Assembly (NCBI RefSeq): GCF_014646275.1
Contig: NZ_BMND01000001.1
Coordinates: 248,001-312,000, forward strand
Source of the DNA: Streptomyces kronopolitis
GTDB lineage: Bacteria; Actinomycetota; Actinomycetes; Streptomycetales; Streptomycetaceae
Length of the DNA stretch: 64,000 nucleotides
Reading direction: 5' to 3'
Shown: piece by piece, positions 31,753-40,460 of the stretch
Position numbering within the stretch: the stretch's first letter is position 1
Layout: the number at the start of each line of letters is the position of its first letter
Position numbers and translations under genes: made by a program
Notes under the pieces: generated by a model
Told to the model about the DNA's origin: nothing
What the model saw: the letters and a program-made list of their open reading frames with translations, nothing else
The model's database searches: none

Positions 31753-31784
31753 GGGCGGGACACGGGCACCCCACCGTCCCGCCC
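31753..31784 (+). terminator. Terminator of the beta-lactone operon
   Basis: A perfect 9-bp stem (GGGCGGGAC at 31753-31761, GTCCCGCCC at 31776-31784) with a 14-nt loop lies 14 nt after the acetyltransferase stop. Confidence 0.65.
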
Positions 31785-31908
31785 GGCCCGGTGACCGACC
31801 GAACGCAGCACGTCACCGGCAGCCCGGCCGCAGGTGCATCCCCGGCACCCGTACCGCACGATGGGAACCAGCACCCACCCCCACCCCCTCGAATCCCCGG
31901 GATGTCCG

Positions 31909-32403
31909 ATGACGGAGCTTCCAGGATGTGACACCTCTGTGGTGAAGACCGTGCGGGTGACGCTCGTGCGGGCAGCGGTGGTCGTGGCCCTGGCCGGTGC
32001 CGGCGCCCTGTTCGGCGTTGCCCAGCCCGCCGGCGCCGCGCTACCGGCGGCCACCGCCCCGGCCCACTCCGTGGGGAGCGCGGCCCGCCCCGCGGCCGCC
32101 CCGGCCGGACCGCAGCCCGACCCCATCGACGTGGTCCAGGCCTACTTCGCGGCCCTCAACGACGATGAATTCGAGGCCGCTTGGGCGCTCGGCGGCAAGA
32201 ACACCTCGGGGCGGCCGTACGACGGCTTCGTGACGGCGACCCAAGGCACCGACCAGGACGTCGTCTCCGTCGACTCCGTCGTCGGCAACAAGGTCACGGT
32301 CACCTTCGACGCGACCCAGACCAACGGCTCCCACGGCCGGTTCACCGGTACGTACACCGTGCAGAACGGCGAGATCGTCACCGCCGCCGTCCGTCGGGCC
32401 TGA
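31909..32403 (+). CDS. Secreted protein with NTF2-like character, function unknown
   Basis: A protein of about 165 residues with an export signal (TVRVTLVRAAVVVALAGAGALFG ... QPAGAA), an Ala/Pro-rich spacer, and a C-terminal domain of about 85 residues beginning DPIDVVQAYFAALNDDEFEAAW. That opening resembles NTF2/SnoaL-type folds, though the domain is short. The start is uncertain: ATG 31909 is listed, but GTG at 31939 or 31942 would place the positive n-region closer to the N-terminus. It is not part of the beta-lactone operon because a terminator intervenes. Confidence 0.7.
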   Translation: MTELPGCDTSVVKTVRVTLVRAAVVVALAGAGALFGVAQPAGAALPAATAPAHSVGSAARPAAAPAGPQPDPIDVVQAYFAALNDDEFEAAWALGGKNTSGRPYDGFVTATQGTDQDVVSVDSVVGNKVTVTFDATQTNGSHGRFTGTYTVQNGEIVTAAVRRA

Positions 32404-32432
32404 CTGCCCTGGCCGTGCGGCCCGGCGCATGC

Positions 32433-33302
32433 TCAGGTGTGCGGCACCACCGCCACAGGGCACGGGGCGTGGTGGACGGCCGCCTGGACGACATGGCCGA
32501 TGCGCGGGGGCAGCAGCCGTCCCCGGTGTCGGCGGCCGACGACCAGGAGTTCCGCGTGCGCGCTGCTGTGCAGGAGGGCGGAGGCCGGGCTCTCCATCAC
32601 GACTTCCTCCTCCACCGCGACCTCCGGGAACTTCTCCCGCCACGGCTGCAACGCCGCGGCCAGCTCGTACCGGGCCTCGTGCACCGCCTCGTCCGCGGCG
32701 CTCTGCTCCACCCCGCCACCGCGGTTGTAGGCGTACGAGGGCAGGTGCCGGCCGTGCACGGCGTGCAGCGGGACCGCCCGCCGGGCCGCGGTCTCGAAGG
32801 CGAACGCGAGCAGGTCTTCGCAGGCGGCGTGCAGCCCGACACCCACGGTCACCTTGTGGTGCGCGCTGTCGGCGGGCATGTCCTGCCGGGTGCGCACCAG
32901 CACCATCGGCGTCTCGGTACGGGTCACCAGCTCCAGCCCGATCTCCCCCAGGGCGAAGCGCGCCGCGGCACCCAGCCCCCGGGAGCCCATCACCAGCAGA
33001 TCCGACTGCTCGGCGGCCTCGGTCAGGGCGTCCAGCGGGTCCTCGCGCACCGTACCGACCTCCACGGGAAGGTCAGGGCAGGACAACCGGACCGCCGCCC
33101 GTGCCTCCTCGATGATCCGGCGCGGCCAGTAGTTCTGCTCCGCGTCCCCGGCCAGCGTGCCGTCCGGTGCGAGAACGAGCAGGACCCAGGCGTGCAGCAG
33201 CCGCAGTCCGGCCTGCCGCAGCGTCGCCTCCCGCGCGGCCCACACGGCCGCGGAGAGCGACTGGGGGGTCCCGTCCAGACCGACGGTGATGAGGTTCCTC
33301 AT
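32433..33302 (-). CDS. Tandem universal stress protein
   Basis: A 289-residue protein with two Usp domains. The first begins ITVGLDGTPQSLSAAVWA and ends with the nucleotide-binding segment VMGSRGLGAAARFALGEIG; the second begins KVTVGVGLHAA and ends VVGRRHRGRLLPPRIGHVVQ. This length and layout are standard for streptomycete tandem Usp proteins. The role is stress or dormancy signalling. The start is ATG (codon 33300-33302). Confidence 0.92.
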   Translation of the reverse strand: MRNLITVGLDGTPQSLSAAVWAAREATLRQAGLRLLHAWVLLVLAPDGTLAGDAEQNYWPRRIIEEARAAVRLSCPDLPVEVGTVREDPLDALTEAAEQSDLLVMGSRGLGAAARFALGEIGLELVTRTETPMVLVRTRQDMPADSAHHKVTVGVGLHAACEDLLAFAFETAARRAVPLHAVHGRHLPSYAYNRGGGVEQSAADEAVHEARYELAAALQPWREKFPEVAVEEEVVMESPASALLHSSAHAELLVVGRRHRGRLLPPRIGHVVQAAVHHAPCPVAVVPHT

Positions 33303-33623
33303 GACGTGCTCAGCCTCCTCCGGCGGATGCCGCGGGGCGCGGGCCACCCATGACCGGTGTCGGGCCCTCGGCGGCCGGGACGAACCACGTCGGCACGGCG
33401 GCCGGTGCACTGCCCCGCACCTCCAGAGTGGTCGCGGCGGCCGCCCTACGGCAAGCGCCACCCGGTCTTCCTGCGGTGACCGCGCGAGGCCGTGTTCCGG
33501 GGCGGCCCCGAGGGCACACCAGGGTGACCGTTCGGCTCCACGGTGTGCCCTGCCGCCTCTGGTGCCGGAGGGGCCCGCCCGGTATCCAGGAGGAGCCGCA
33601 TACCGCCGTCAGATGAGGAACAC

Positions 33624-35426
33624 GTGCACGACCGCGACAGGACGAGGACGACCGGCAGCGAGACGGGCCGGGCGCCGGCCCGGCAGGCCGCCGCCGGATC
33701 ACGGGCGGCTCCGCCGGGCCTCGCCGCGCTGCAGGCGGCTGCCGGCAACGACGCCGTGGTGCAGATGCTGCGCCAGGCCGGACACCTGGACGAGGAGCGG
33801 CACCGGCACGGCGCCGGCTGCGGGCACGAGCAGCCCGCCGTGCAGCGCTCCGCCGTCCATGACGTGCTCCGCGCCCCCGGACAGCCGCTGGACGAGACCA
33901 CCCGTACCGACATGGAGACCCGGCTCGGCGCCGACTTCTCCGATGTGCGGATCCACCGCGACGCGGCGGCCCGCTCCTCCGCGGCCGAGGTGGGAGCACG
34001 GGCGTACACCTCGGGCAGCCATGTCGTCATCGGGGAGGGCGGCGCGGACCGGCACACCCTGGCCCATGAACTCGTGCACGTGATCCAGCAGCGCCGGGGC
34101 TCCGTCGCCGGGACCGACCACGGGGACGGCCTCAGGGTCTCGGACCCCGCCGACCGCTTCGAACGGGAGGCCGAGGCCACCGCGCAGCGCGTCATGGCGG
34201 GGCCCGCGACCGGCACGCACGACCCCGGTTCCGCTCCCGCGGCGCGTGCGGGAGCCGGTGGTCCGGGCGCCGTGCAGCGGGTCGTCAAGGTCACTCCCGG
34301 CATGTACGTGCGGGGCGTGGACGCCACCGAGCAGACCCTCACCGCGCCCCAGCTCATGCGGTATCTGGCGATCGCCGTCCAGGACGAGGTCAACCGCGCC
34401 CAGAAGATCGACCCCGAGGGCACGTTCGAGGCGGAACTACGGGAGATCAAGCGGGGACTCAAGTCCGCCACCCCCGACGTGCCGGCGGCCCTCCGGCTGA
34501 CCACCCGGCTCGTCGGCGCGGTGAACACCGTCCTCGCGGAGCAGCAGACCTACGTCTCCGACTACCACCCGCCGCACCACGCGGACGGGCCGGGCGCCAT
34601 GGTTCCGGTGCCGAACGCGGACACCCGCTACGCGACCGAGCCGGACACCGAGGAGACCGGCTACTACCACACCTCCCTCTCCGGGAAGACGGAACCGTAC
34701 TGGGGCAACGACGACACGATGCGGGAGAAGACCGGCCGTTCGCTCGGCCCGGTCGTCGCCGAAGGAGCCCAGCAGGAGCAGCCGAGGCTCCCCGGTCACG
34801 CACGGGGCGGCGCCAACCTGCCGCTGACCCGGCTCACGCTGAAGCAGGCCGCCGACATGCTGCCGCGCCCCCTGCTCAACCTCATCTTCGATGTGCGCTA
34901 CCAGTTGGAGACACCGGACGCGGGACAGCGGCAGCCGGTGATCGACGAGCGGACCGAGGCGCAGCAGGCGGTCCGCGACAAGAGCCCCAATCAGCCCGGA
35001 ACGCTGCGCAGTTGGCACCAGGACGACTACGGCAGGCTGCCCGACAACCGGTTCGCCCCCGACGCCGTCCCCGCGCACGCCCAGGCGCTGCACGCCCACT
35101 ACACCGCCCACTCGCAATCCGGCGCGGGCTCCTCGGTCCAGAACGCGGCCACGGCACCCCGCGGCTTCGCCGAGTACACCGGCACGGGCAGCGACTGGGA
35201 GCACAACGTCAAGGTGGTGCTGGACTACATCAACAAGCGCGTCTACCTCACCCTGACGCACTACCAGTACTGGGCGCTGATCCCTCCCGCACACAGCGGC
35301 GGGCCGTACACGTTCTGGCAGGGGCCGGGCCAGGACCTGCGAACCGCCCAGGCGGAGCTGAACGAGCAGCCGGGCGGCACGTCCGGCATCATGATGAGCC
35401 CCTGGCTGGAGATCGCCCTGTCCTGA
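33624..35426 (+). CDS. DUF4157 (eCIS-associated) protein with HExxH motif
   Basis: A 600-residue protein with an N-terminal DUF4157 domain (about 70-175): VLRAPGQPLD, METRLGADFSDVRIHRDAAA, ARAYTSGSHVVIGEGG, then LAHELVHVIQQ, whose HELVH (148-152) is a zincin-type zinc motif. DUF4157 proteins are frequent neighbours or cargo of extracellular contractile injection systems. The remaining 400 residues match no family I recognise and may be the effector part. No sheath, tube or baseplate gene is nearby, so it is an orphan. GTG at 33624 follows ATGAGGAA. There is no signal peptide, which fits loading into a contractile particle rather than Sec export. Confidence 0.82.
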   Translation: MHDRDRTRTTGSETGRAPARQAAAGSRAAPPGLAALQAAAGNDAVVQMLRQAGHLDEERHRHGAGCGHEQPAVQRSAVHDVLRAPGQPLDETTRTDMETRLGADFSDVRIHRDAAARSSAAEVGARAYTSGSHVVIGEGGADRHTLAHELVHVIQQRRGSVAGTDHGDGLRVSDPADRFEREAEATAQRVMAGPATGTHDPGSAPAARAGAGGPGAVQRVVKVTPGMYVRGVDATEQTLTAPQLMRYLAIAVQDEVNRAQKIDPEGTFEAELREIKRGLKSATPDVPAALRLTTRLVGAVNTVLAEQQTYVSDYHPPHHADGPGAMVPVPNADTRYATEPDTEETGYYHTSLSGKTEPYWGNDDTMREKTGRSLGPVVAEGAQQEQPRLPGHARGGANLPLTRLTLKQAADMLPRPLLNLIFDVRYQLETPDAGQRQPVIDERTEAQQAVRDKSPNQPGTLRSWHQDDYGRLPDNRFAPDAVPAHAQALHAHYTAHSQSGAGSSVQNAATAPRGFAEYTGTGSDWEHNVKVVLDYINKRVYLTLTHYQYWALIPPAHSGGPYTFWQGPGQDLRTAQAELNEQPGGTSGIMMSPWLEIALS

Positions 35427-35440
35427 CTCGCGCGCCGGGC

Positions 35441-35463
35441 GGCCGGGGCCCATCGGCCCGGCC
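35441..35463. terminator. Hairpin between DUF4157 and SnoaL-like genes
   Basis: GGCCGGG (35441-35447) pairs with CCCGGCC (35457-35463) around a 9-nt loop that can pair further with a bulge. It lies between convergent genes. Confidence 0.5.
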
Positions 35464-35496
35464 CCTGCCGCGGAACGGGCCCGCACCTGCGGGTAC

Positions 35497-35970
35497 TTAC
35501 TCGAAGGCCCGCACGGTGTCCTCGCCCTGGGTCCACCGGACCCCCAGCCGCTGGCGGGTCAGCAGCCAGCCCCCGGGGACCCTGCGGAACTCCCAGTCGT
35601 AGGGGCCGCCCATCGCGTACGGGGAGGCCGAGCGGCCGGGTTCGGTCACCGCGACGAACCACATGTAGCCGATGCCGGTCGCCCGGTCGCCCGCCACATC
35701 GAACTGCATGTTCAGCAGGTGGTGCTGCATGCTCGGGTAGGGCGCCTCCGCGGCGGCCACCGTGTTCCGGATCGCCTCCCTGCCGTGGATCTCCTCCCAG
35801 GGCCCGAACTCCAGCACGGCGTCCTCGGCCCAGCACGCGCTCCAGGTGTCCCAGTCCTTGCGGTCCAGCGCGCGCCAGCCGTGGATCAGGAGCGTGCTCA
35901 GGGCCGCCTTGTCCTCCAGGTCGTTCAGGCGTCGCGTCAGACGTCGGTACTCGTCGGTGGTGACGGTCAT
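35497..35970 (-). CDS. SnoaL-like (NTF2-fold) protein
   Basis: A 157-residue protein of the SnoaL_4 type: LIHGWRALDRKDWDTWSACWAED near the start, the GREAIR motif, and the closing W-x-F-x-x-V-P-G-G-W-x-L-T-x-Q strand pattern. Such folds serve as cyclases, dehydratases or hydroxylases, or simply bind small molecules. It is 21 nt downstream of the SDR gene and probably in the same transcript. The substrate is unknown. Confidence 0.85.
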   Translation of the reverse strand: MTVTTDEYRRLTRRLNDLEDKAALSTLLIHGWRALDRKDWDTWSACWAEDAVLEFGPWEEIHGREAIRNTVAAAEAPYPSMQHHLLNMQFDVAGDRATGIGYMWFVAVTEPGRSASPYAMGGPYDWEFRRVPGGWLLTRQRLGVRWTQGEDTVRAFE

Positions 35971-35991
35971 CTCGGCTCCTGCCAGGGTCGG

Positions 35992-36726
35992 TTACTGGGC
36001 GCTCGCGCTCGGACGGACGACGATCTCGTTCACATCGACCTGCGGGGGCTGGGCGAGCGCATAGGCGATGGCGTCCGCGATGGCGGAGGCCGGCAGCGCC
36101 ACCGCGCGGTAGGCCTTCATCGCCTCCCGCGCCGCCGGGTCGGAGATGCCGTCGGCCAGCTCGGACTCCGTCACGCCGGGGGAGACGAGGGTGGTGCGGA
36201 TGTCGCCGGCGGACTCCTGGCGCAGCCCTTCGGAGAGGGCGCGGACCGCGAACTTGGTGGCGCAGTAGACGGCCGCGGTCGGCGAGACCTCGTAGGCGCC
36301 GACGGAGGCGATCTGCACGAAGTGGCCGCCGCCCTGCGCGCGCAGGACCGGCAGCGCGGCGGCGATCCCGTGCAGGACACCGCGCAGATTCACATCGATC
36401 ATGCGGTCCCACTCGTCGGTCCGCGCCGCCTCCAGGGGCGACAGCGGCATCACCCCCGCGTTGCTCACCAGGGCATCGAGGCGGCCGAACTCGATGCCCG
36501 CGGCGTCCACGAACGCCCGCATGCCCGCCGCGTCGGTGACATCGAGCCGCCGGAAGGCGACGGTGCCGCCCTGCTCGGTCAACTCCTCGGCCAGTCGCTG
36601 GAGACGGCCGGTGCGGCGCGCGCCGAGCAGGACCCGGTGTCCGTCCGCCGCCAGCCGGCGTGCGGTCGCCGCACCGATACCGCTGCTCGCGCCGGTGATC
36701 GCGACGACCTTGGCGTGCTGTGTCAT
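35992..36726 (-). CDS. Short-chain dehydrogenase/reductase
   Basis: A 244-residue classical SDR: cofactor motif TGASSGIG (residues 11-18), NAG in LVSNAGVMPLS, and the catalytic Ser plus YCATK (Tyr-x-x-x-Lys). Length and motifs are complete, so it should be an active NAD(P)-dependent oxidoreductase. It is divergent from an MmyB-type regulator across a 14-bp palindrome, the usual arrangement in which the regulator controls the SDR. Confidence 0.93.
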   Translation of the reverse strand: MTQHAKVVAITGASSGIGAATARRLAADGHRVLLGARRTGRLQRLAEELTEQGGTVAFRRLDVTDAAGMRAFVDAAGIEFGRLDALVSNAGVMPLSPLEAARTDEWDRMIDVNLRGVLHGIAAALPVLRAQGGGHFVQIASVGAYEVSPTAAVYCATKFAVRALSEGLRQESAGDIRTTLVSPGVTESELADGISDPAAREAMKAYRAVALPASAIADAIAYALAQPPQVDVNEIVVRPSASAQ

Positions 36727-36821
36727 AGCTGTTCCGTTCCTTCGGTGGAGGACCGCTTCGTCCTCGCTCGTTCGGTGGAGCTGCGACCACTCTCGACACC
36801 GGCCGACGGCCCTGCCAGAAC

Positions 36822-36858
36822 GGGCGGTGCCTGGGCATGGCACACCCAGGCACCGCCC
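36822..36858. promoter_or_regulatory. 14-bp palindrome, likely operator for the divergent HTH regulator
   Basis: GGGCGGTGCCTGGG (36822-36835) and its exact complement CCCAGGCACCGCCC (36845-36858) are separated by 9 nt. The site lies 25 nt before the regulator start and about 95 nt before the SDR start. It is placed to repress the regulator itself and to control the SDR. Confidence 0.55.
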
Positions 36859-36883
36859 AGGGGGCGGCGCTTAACCTGACGAG

Positions 36884-37741
36884 GTGAAGAGCAACGACCT
36901 CGGAGACTTCCTGCGTGCCCACCGCGCGCGCCTCCAGCCGGGCGACGTGGGCCTGGCGTCGTACGGCCGGCGGCGGGTGGCGGGCCTGCGGCGTGAGGAG
37001 GTGGCCGTCCTGGCCGGCATGAACGCCGACTACTACGCCCGCCTGGAACAGGGCCGCGAGTCCAGTCCCTCCGCGCAGGTCCTCGACGCGATCAGCGGCG
37101 CCCTGCGCATGGACGACGTGACCCGCGACCACCTCTACCGGCTGGCGGACACCGTGCCCGCCGGCACCCAGGCGCACCCGCAGGAGACCGTGAGCCCGAC
37201 GCTGCGGCAGCTGCTGGACGGCTACCCGCACACCCCGGCCTTCGTCCTCAACCCGGCCCTGGACCTGCTGGCGTCCAACTCGCCGGCCGACGCGCTGTTC
37301 TCGCCGTTCGACCCCGCGGACAACCTCGCCCGGATGGTCTTCCTCGACCCCGCGGGACAGCGCTTCTACGCCCGGTGGGACCGTGCGGCCGAGGCGACGG
37401 TGGCCCATCTGCGCCACGCAACCGGCCTCGTCCCGCGCTACCCCCGCCTGCGCGCACTCGTCCGTTCACTCCGCGAGTCGAGCCCGGAATTCGCCGCGCT
37501 CTGGACCGCCCACACCATCCAGGCGAAGAACGGCGACGCCAAGGAACTGCACCACCCCGAGGTCGGCAGCCTGTCCCTCACCTACCAGTCCTTCGACGTC
37601 CGGGGCGCGCACGCCCAGCAGCTCGTGATCTACCACGCGGAACCCGGCAGCCCCGGCGCCCAGGCCCTCACCCTCCTCGGCAGCCTGGACGCCACCCGCC
37701 GCCACGACCAGGCCAACGACCGGTATCCGAGGGCGACTTAG
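36884..37741 (+). CDS. XRE/MmyB-like transcriptional regulator
   Basis: A 285-residue regulator with an N-terminal helix-turn-helix (about 10-75; LRREEVAVLAGMNADYYARLEQGR) and a C-terminal MmyB-type ligand domain (about 100-270; PAFVLNPALDLLASNSPADALF ... YQSFDV). In this family the second domain is thought to bind a fatty acid or similar small molecule. The GTG start follows GACGAG. It is divergent from the SDR/SnoaL pair, its probable target. Confidence 0.92.
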   Translation: MKSNDLGDFLRAHRARLQPGDVGLASYGRRRVAGLRREEVAVLAGMNADYYARLEQGRESSPSAQVLDAISGALRMDDVTRDHLYRLADTVPAGTQAHPQETVSPTLRQLLDGYPHTPAFVLNPALDLLASNSPADALFSPFDPADNLARMVFLDPAGQRFYARWDRAAEATVAHLRHATGLVPRYPRLRALVRSLRESSPEFAALWTAHTIQAKNGDAKELHHPEVGSLSLTYQSFDVRGAHAQQLVIYHAEPGSPGAQALTLLGSLDATRRHDQANDRYPRAT

Positions 37742-37786
37742 CGGGTGCGGGGACGGGTCTGCGTCGTGACCGGTGGCCCACGCGGG

Positions 37787-39667
37787 TCAGCCCGCGATGA
37801 GATCCCGGGCCGCGCGGGTGATGCAGGACTGGGAGAGGCCGGCGGCGTCCAGGAGTTCGTCGGGGGTGCCGGAGGCGGGCAGGTTGCGGACGGCGAGGTG
37901 GGCGAAGGCCGGGGTCTGGCGGTGCTCGGCGAGGGCCGACAGGACCGCTTCGCCGAGGCCGCCTTCGGGGTGGTGGTCCTCGACGACGACGAGGGCGCCC
38001 GTGTCCCGGGCGGCGCGGGCGAGGGCGTCGCCGTCCACCGGCTTGACGGAGTACAGGTCGAGGACGCGGGCGCTGATGCCGTCGGCGGCGAGGTGATCGG
38101 CGGCGGCCAGGCACTCGTGCAGGGTGACGCCCGCGCCGACGAGCGTGACCTGGTCGCGGTCGGTGGCCCGCAGCGTCTTGGAGCCGCCGACCGGGAACGG
38201 CTCGCCGGCGGGGTAGAGGACGGGGTAGGCGCCGCGGGTGGTGCGGAGGTAGGAGATGCCCTCCAGGTCGGCCATGGCGGCGGTCAGGGCCGCGGCACAG
38301 GTGGCGTCGCCGGGGTAGAGCACCGTGGAGCCGTGCACCGCGCGCATCATGGCGAGGTCTTCCAGACCCATCTGGGACGGCCCGTCCGCACCGATCTCGA
38401 CGCCGCAGTGGCTGCCCGACAGCGCCATGGTCACCTGCGAGATCGCGGCCATGCGGATGAAATCGTAGGCGCGGCTGAGGAACGCGGCGAAGGTCGCGGC
38501 GTAGGGGCGGTAGCCGCGGACGGCCATGGCGACCGCCGAGGCGATCAGCTGCTGTTCGGCGATATAGGTCTGGAAGTAGCGCTCGGGGTGCGCCTTGCCG
38601 AAGTCCGCGGTGTGGGTGGAGTTGCCGACCTCGGCATCCAGGACGACGACATCGGCGCGTGCGCCCAGTGCCACCAGGGCCTTGCCGAAGGCGACCCGGG
38701 TGGCGACCTTGTCACCGGGCTCGAACCGCGGCAGCTCGATGGGCATCTCACCCACGGGTTCGCGGGGGTGGGCGTCGGCCGGGGGCCGGGGCCCGCGGAC
38801 GGTCAGCCGGCGCACGCCGCCCAGCTCGGCAATGGCCCGTTCGGCGAGGTCGTCGGGCAGCGCCTTGCCGTGCCAGCCCTCGGCATCGGCGATCTCCGCC
38901 ACGCCCCGGCCCTTGACCGTCCTGGCGACGATGACGGTGGGCGCCTGCCCGTCGGCGGCCGTGGTCAGGGCCTGGTCGACGGCCGCCAGGTCGTGGCCGT
39001 CGACGACCAGAGCGCGGCAGCCGAAGGCCTCGGCGCGCCGGGCGTAGACGTCCGTGTCCCAGCCCCACTCGGTGGGCCCGGTCTGGCCGAGGCGGTTGAC
39101 GTCGATAATGGCGGTGAAGTGGGCCAGCTTGTGGCGGCCGGCCTTGTCCAGGGCCTCCCACACCGACCCTTCGGCCATCTCGCTGTCCCCGCACAGCACC
39201 CACACCCGGTAGGGCTGCTTCTCCAGGTCGCGGCCGGTCAGGGCGATCCCCACGCCGTAGGCGATGCCCTGCCCCAGGGACCCGGTGGCCACGTCCACCC
39301 AGGGCAGCACCGGCGTCGGGTGGCCCTGCAGCCGGGCGCCGTCCCGGCGGTAGGTCGTCAGCAGCTCCTGCTCGTCGATGGCCCCGGCGGCGAGGAACAT
39401 GGCGTACAGCAGGGGAGAGGCATGGCCCTTGGAGAAGATCAGGTGGTCGCCCGCCGGGTTCGCCGGCCGCTGCCAGTCATAGCGCAGATGGCGGGCCATG
39501 AGGACGGCCATGAGATCGGCGGCGGACAGGCTGGAGGTCGGGTGGCCCGAGCCGGCCGAGGTACTGGCGCGCACCGAGTCGACACGCAGCTGCTGTGCGA
39601 GTTCGAAGACCTGGCCCAGCTCGCTGTCGGGACCGATCACATGGGTGGATCCGGGCTCGGCCGCCAT
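37787..39667 (-). CDS. tkt: Transketolase
   Basis: A 626-residue thiamine-diphosphate enzyme that moves two-carbon units between sugar phosphates. The cofactor segment GDSEMAEGS ... NRLGQTGP lies near 160-195, substrate-binding histidines are in GSGHPTSS and KGHASPLL, and the pyrimidine-binding part runs from about 320. Length matches the compact animal-type transketolases rather than the 660-690-residue bacterial form, so it may be a secondary paralogue. The ATG (codon 39665-39667) follows GAGAGGAGG. It is convergent with the regulator gene. Confidence 0.93.
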   Translation of the reverse strand: MAAEPGSTHVIGPDSELGQVFELAQQLRVDSVRASTSAGSGHPTSSLSAADLMAVLMARHLRYDWQRPANPAGDHLIFSKGHASPLLYAMFLAAGAIDEQELLTTYRRDGARLQGHPTPVLPWVDVATGSLGQGIAYGVGIALTGRDLEKQPYRVWVLCGDSEMAEGSVWEALDKAGRHKLAHFTAIIDVNRLGQTGPTEWGWDTDVYARRAEAFGCRALVVDGHDLAAVDQALTTAADGQAPTVIVARTVKGRGVAEIADAEGWHGKALPDDLAERAIAELGGVRRLTVRGPRPPADAHPREPVGEMPIELPRFEPGDKVATRVAFGKALVALGARADVVVLDAEVGNSTHTADFGKAHPERYFQTYIAEQQLIASAVAMAVRGYRPYAATFAAFLSRAYDFIRMAAISQVTMALSGSHCGVEIGADGPSQMGLEDLAMMRAVHGSTVLYPGDATCAAALTAAMADLEGISYLRTTRGAYPVLYPAGEPFPVGGSKTLRATDRDQVTLVGAGVTLHECLAAADHLAADGISARVLDLYSVKPVDGDALARAARDTGALVVVEDHHPEGGLGEAVLSALAEHRQTPAFAHLAVRNLPASGTPDELLDAAGLSQSCITRAARDLIAG

Positions 39668-39925
39668 CACGGCCTCCTCTCCTGCGGAAACGCGGGTACC
39701 AGGTGCGTGTACCCCGTGCCCTGGGCGGGTTCCCGGATCCGGCCACCGGTACGACCGTTTGCCAGCCGCGGGGCCCCTCGGCCCGCGCACGCCGGCATCA
39801 CGTCCCGCCCGGCGAACCGCCGACCGCACCCCCGAATGGCTGCCCGATCCGGACGCCCCGGACGATCCGGAGCGCGGCGACCGCGGCAGTCCCCACCCGT
39901 CCACCGCACGGGTGCCCGGCTCGGC

Positions 39926-39931
39926 TATAAC
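39926..39931 (+). promoter_or_regulatory. Possible -10 box giving a leaderless VOC transcript
   Basis: TATAAC ends 7 nt before the ATG at 39939, the spacing expected if transcription starts at the first base of the start codon. No ribosome binding site precedes the ATG, which agrees with a leaderless mRNA. The -35 is weak. Confidence 0.35.
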
Positions 39932-39938
39932 CAGTCGC

Positions 39939-40391
39939 ATGACCCTGAGCTGGAAACTCGTCATCGACAGCAGGAACGCCCCCGCCCTCGCGGACTTCTG
40001 GGCCGAGGCACTCGGCTACGAGGTGGAGAACCCCGGCCCGCTCATCGAGCAGCTGCTGACCGCGGGCCACATCGGCGAGGAAGCGATCGCCGAGTACCGC
40101 GGCCACAAGACCTTCCGCGGCTATGCCGCGATCCGCCACCCCGACGACCCATTCGACGAAACCAGTGGCATCGGCCGCGGGCGACGCCTGCTCTTCCAGG
40201 ACGTGCCCGAGGCCAAGACCGGCAAGAACCGTCTGCACCTCGACATCCACGCGGAACCCGGCGGCCTCGACGCGCTGGTGGCCCGCCTGGAGACCCTGGG
40301 CGCGACCCGCGTCAGCGAGGTGGACAAGGGACCCGCCGGACACTGGTGGGTGCTGCGGGACCCGGAGGGCAACGAGTTCTGCGCCGCGTAG
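39939..40391 (+). CDS. VOC family protein
   Basis: A 150-residue VOC-fold protein: it begins LSWKLVIDSRNAPALADFWAEALGYEV and ends WWVLRDPEGNEFC, the pattern of the glyoxalase-like domain-6 group. A middle segment RLLFQDVPEAKTGKNRLHLDIH supplies a likely metal-side histidine. These proteins bind or transform small hydrophobic molecules; this one has no assigned substrate. It resembles the second VOC protein at 42930. Confidence 0.88.
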   Translation: MTLSWKLVIDSRNAPALADFWAEALGYEVENPGPLIEQLLTAGHIGEEAIAEYRGHKTFRGYAAIRHPDDPFDETSGIGRGRRLLFQDVPEAKTGKNRLHLDIHAEPGGLDALVARLETLGATRVSEVDKGPAGHWWVLRDPEGNEFCAA

Positions 40392-40410
40392 TGGCCGGTG
40401 GCGGGACAGC

Positions 40411-40436
40411 GCGGGGAGGAGCGGGGCCCTCCCCGC
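40411..40436. terminator. Bidirectional terminator between VOC and GH5 genes
   Basis: A perfect 9-bp stem, GCGGGGAGG (40411-40419) with CCTCCCCGC (40428-40436), and an 8-nt loop lie between two convergent genes. Confidence 0.6.
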
Positions 40437-40460
40437 CGTCGAGGGGCGGTGCGACGCCGC

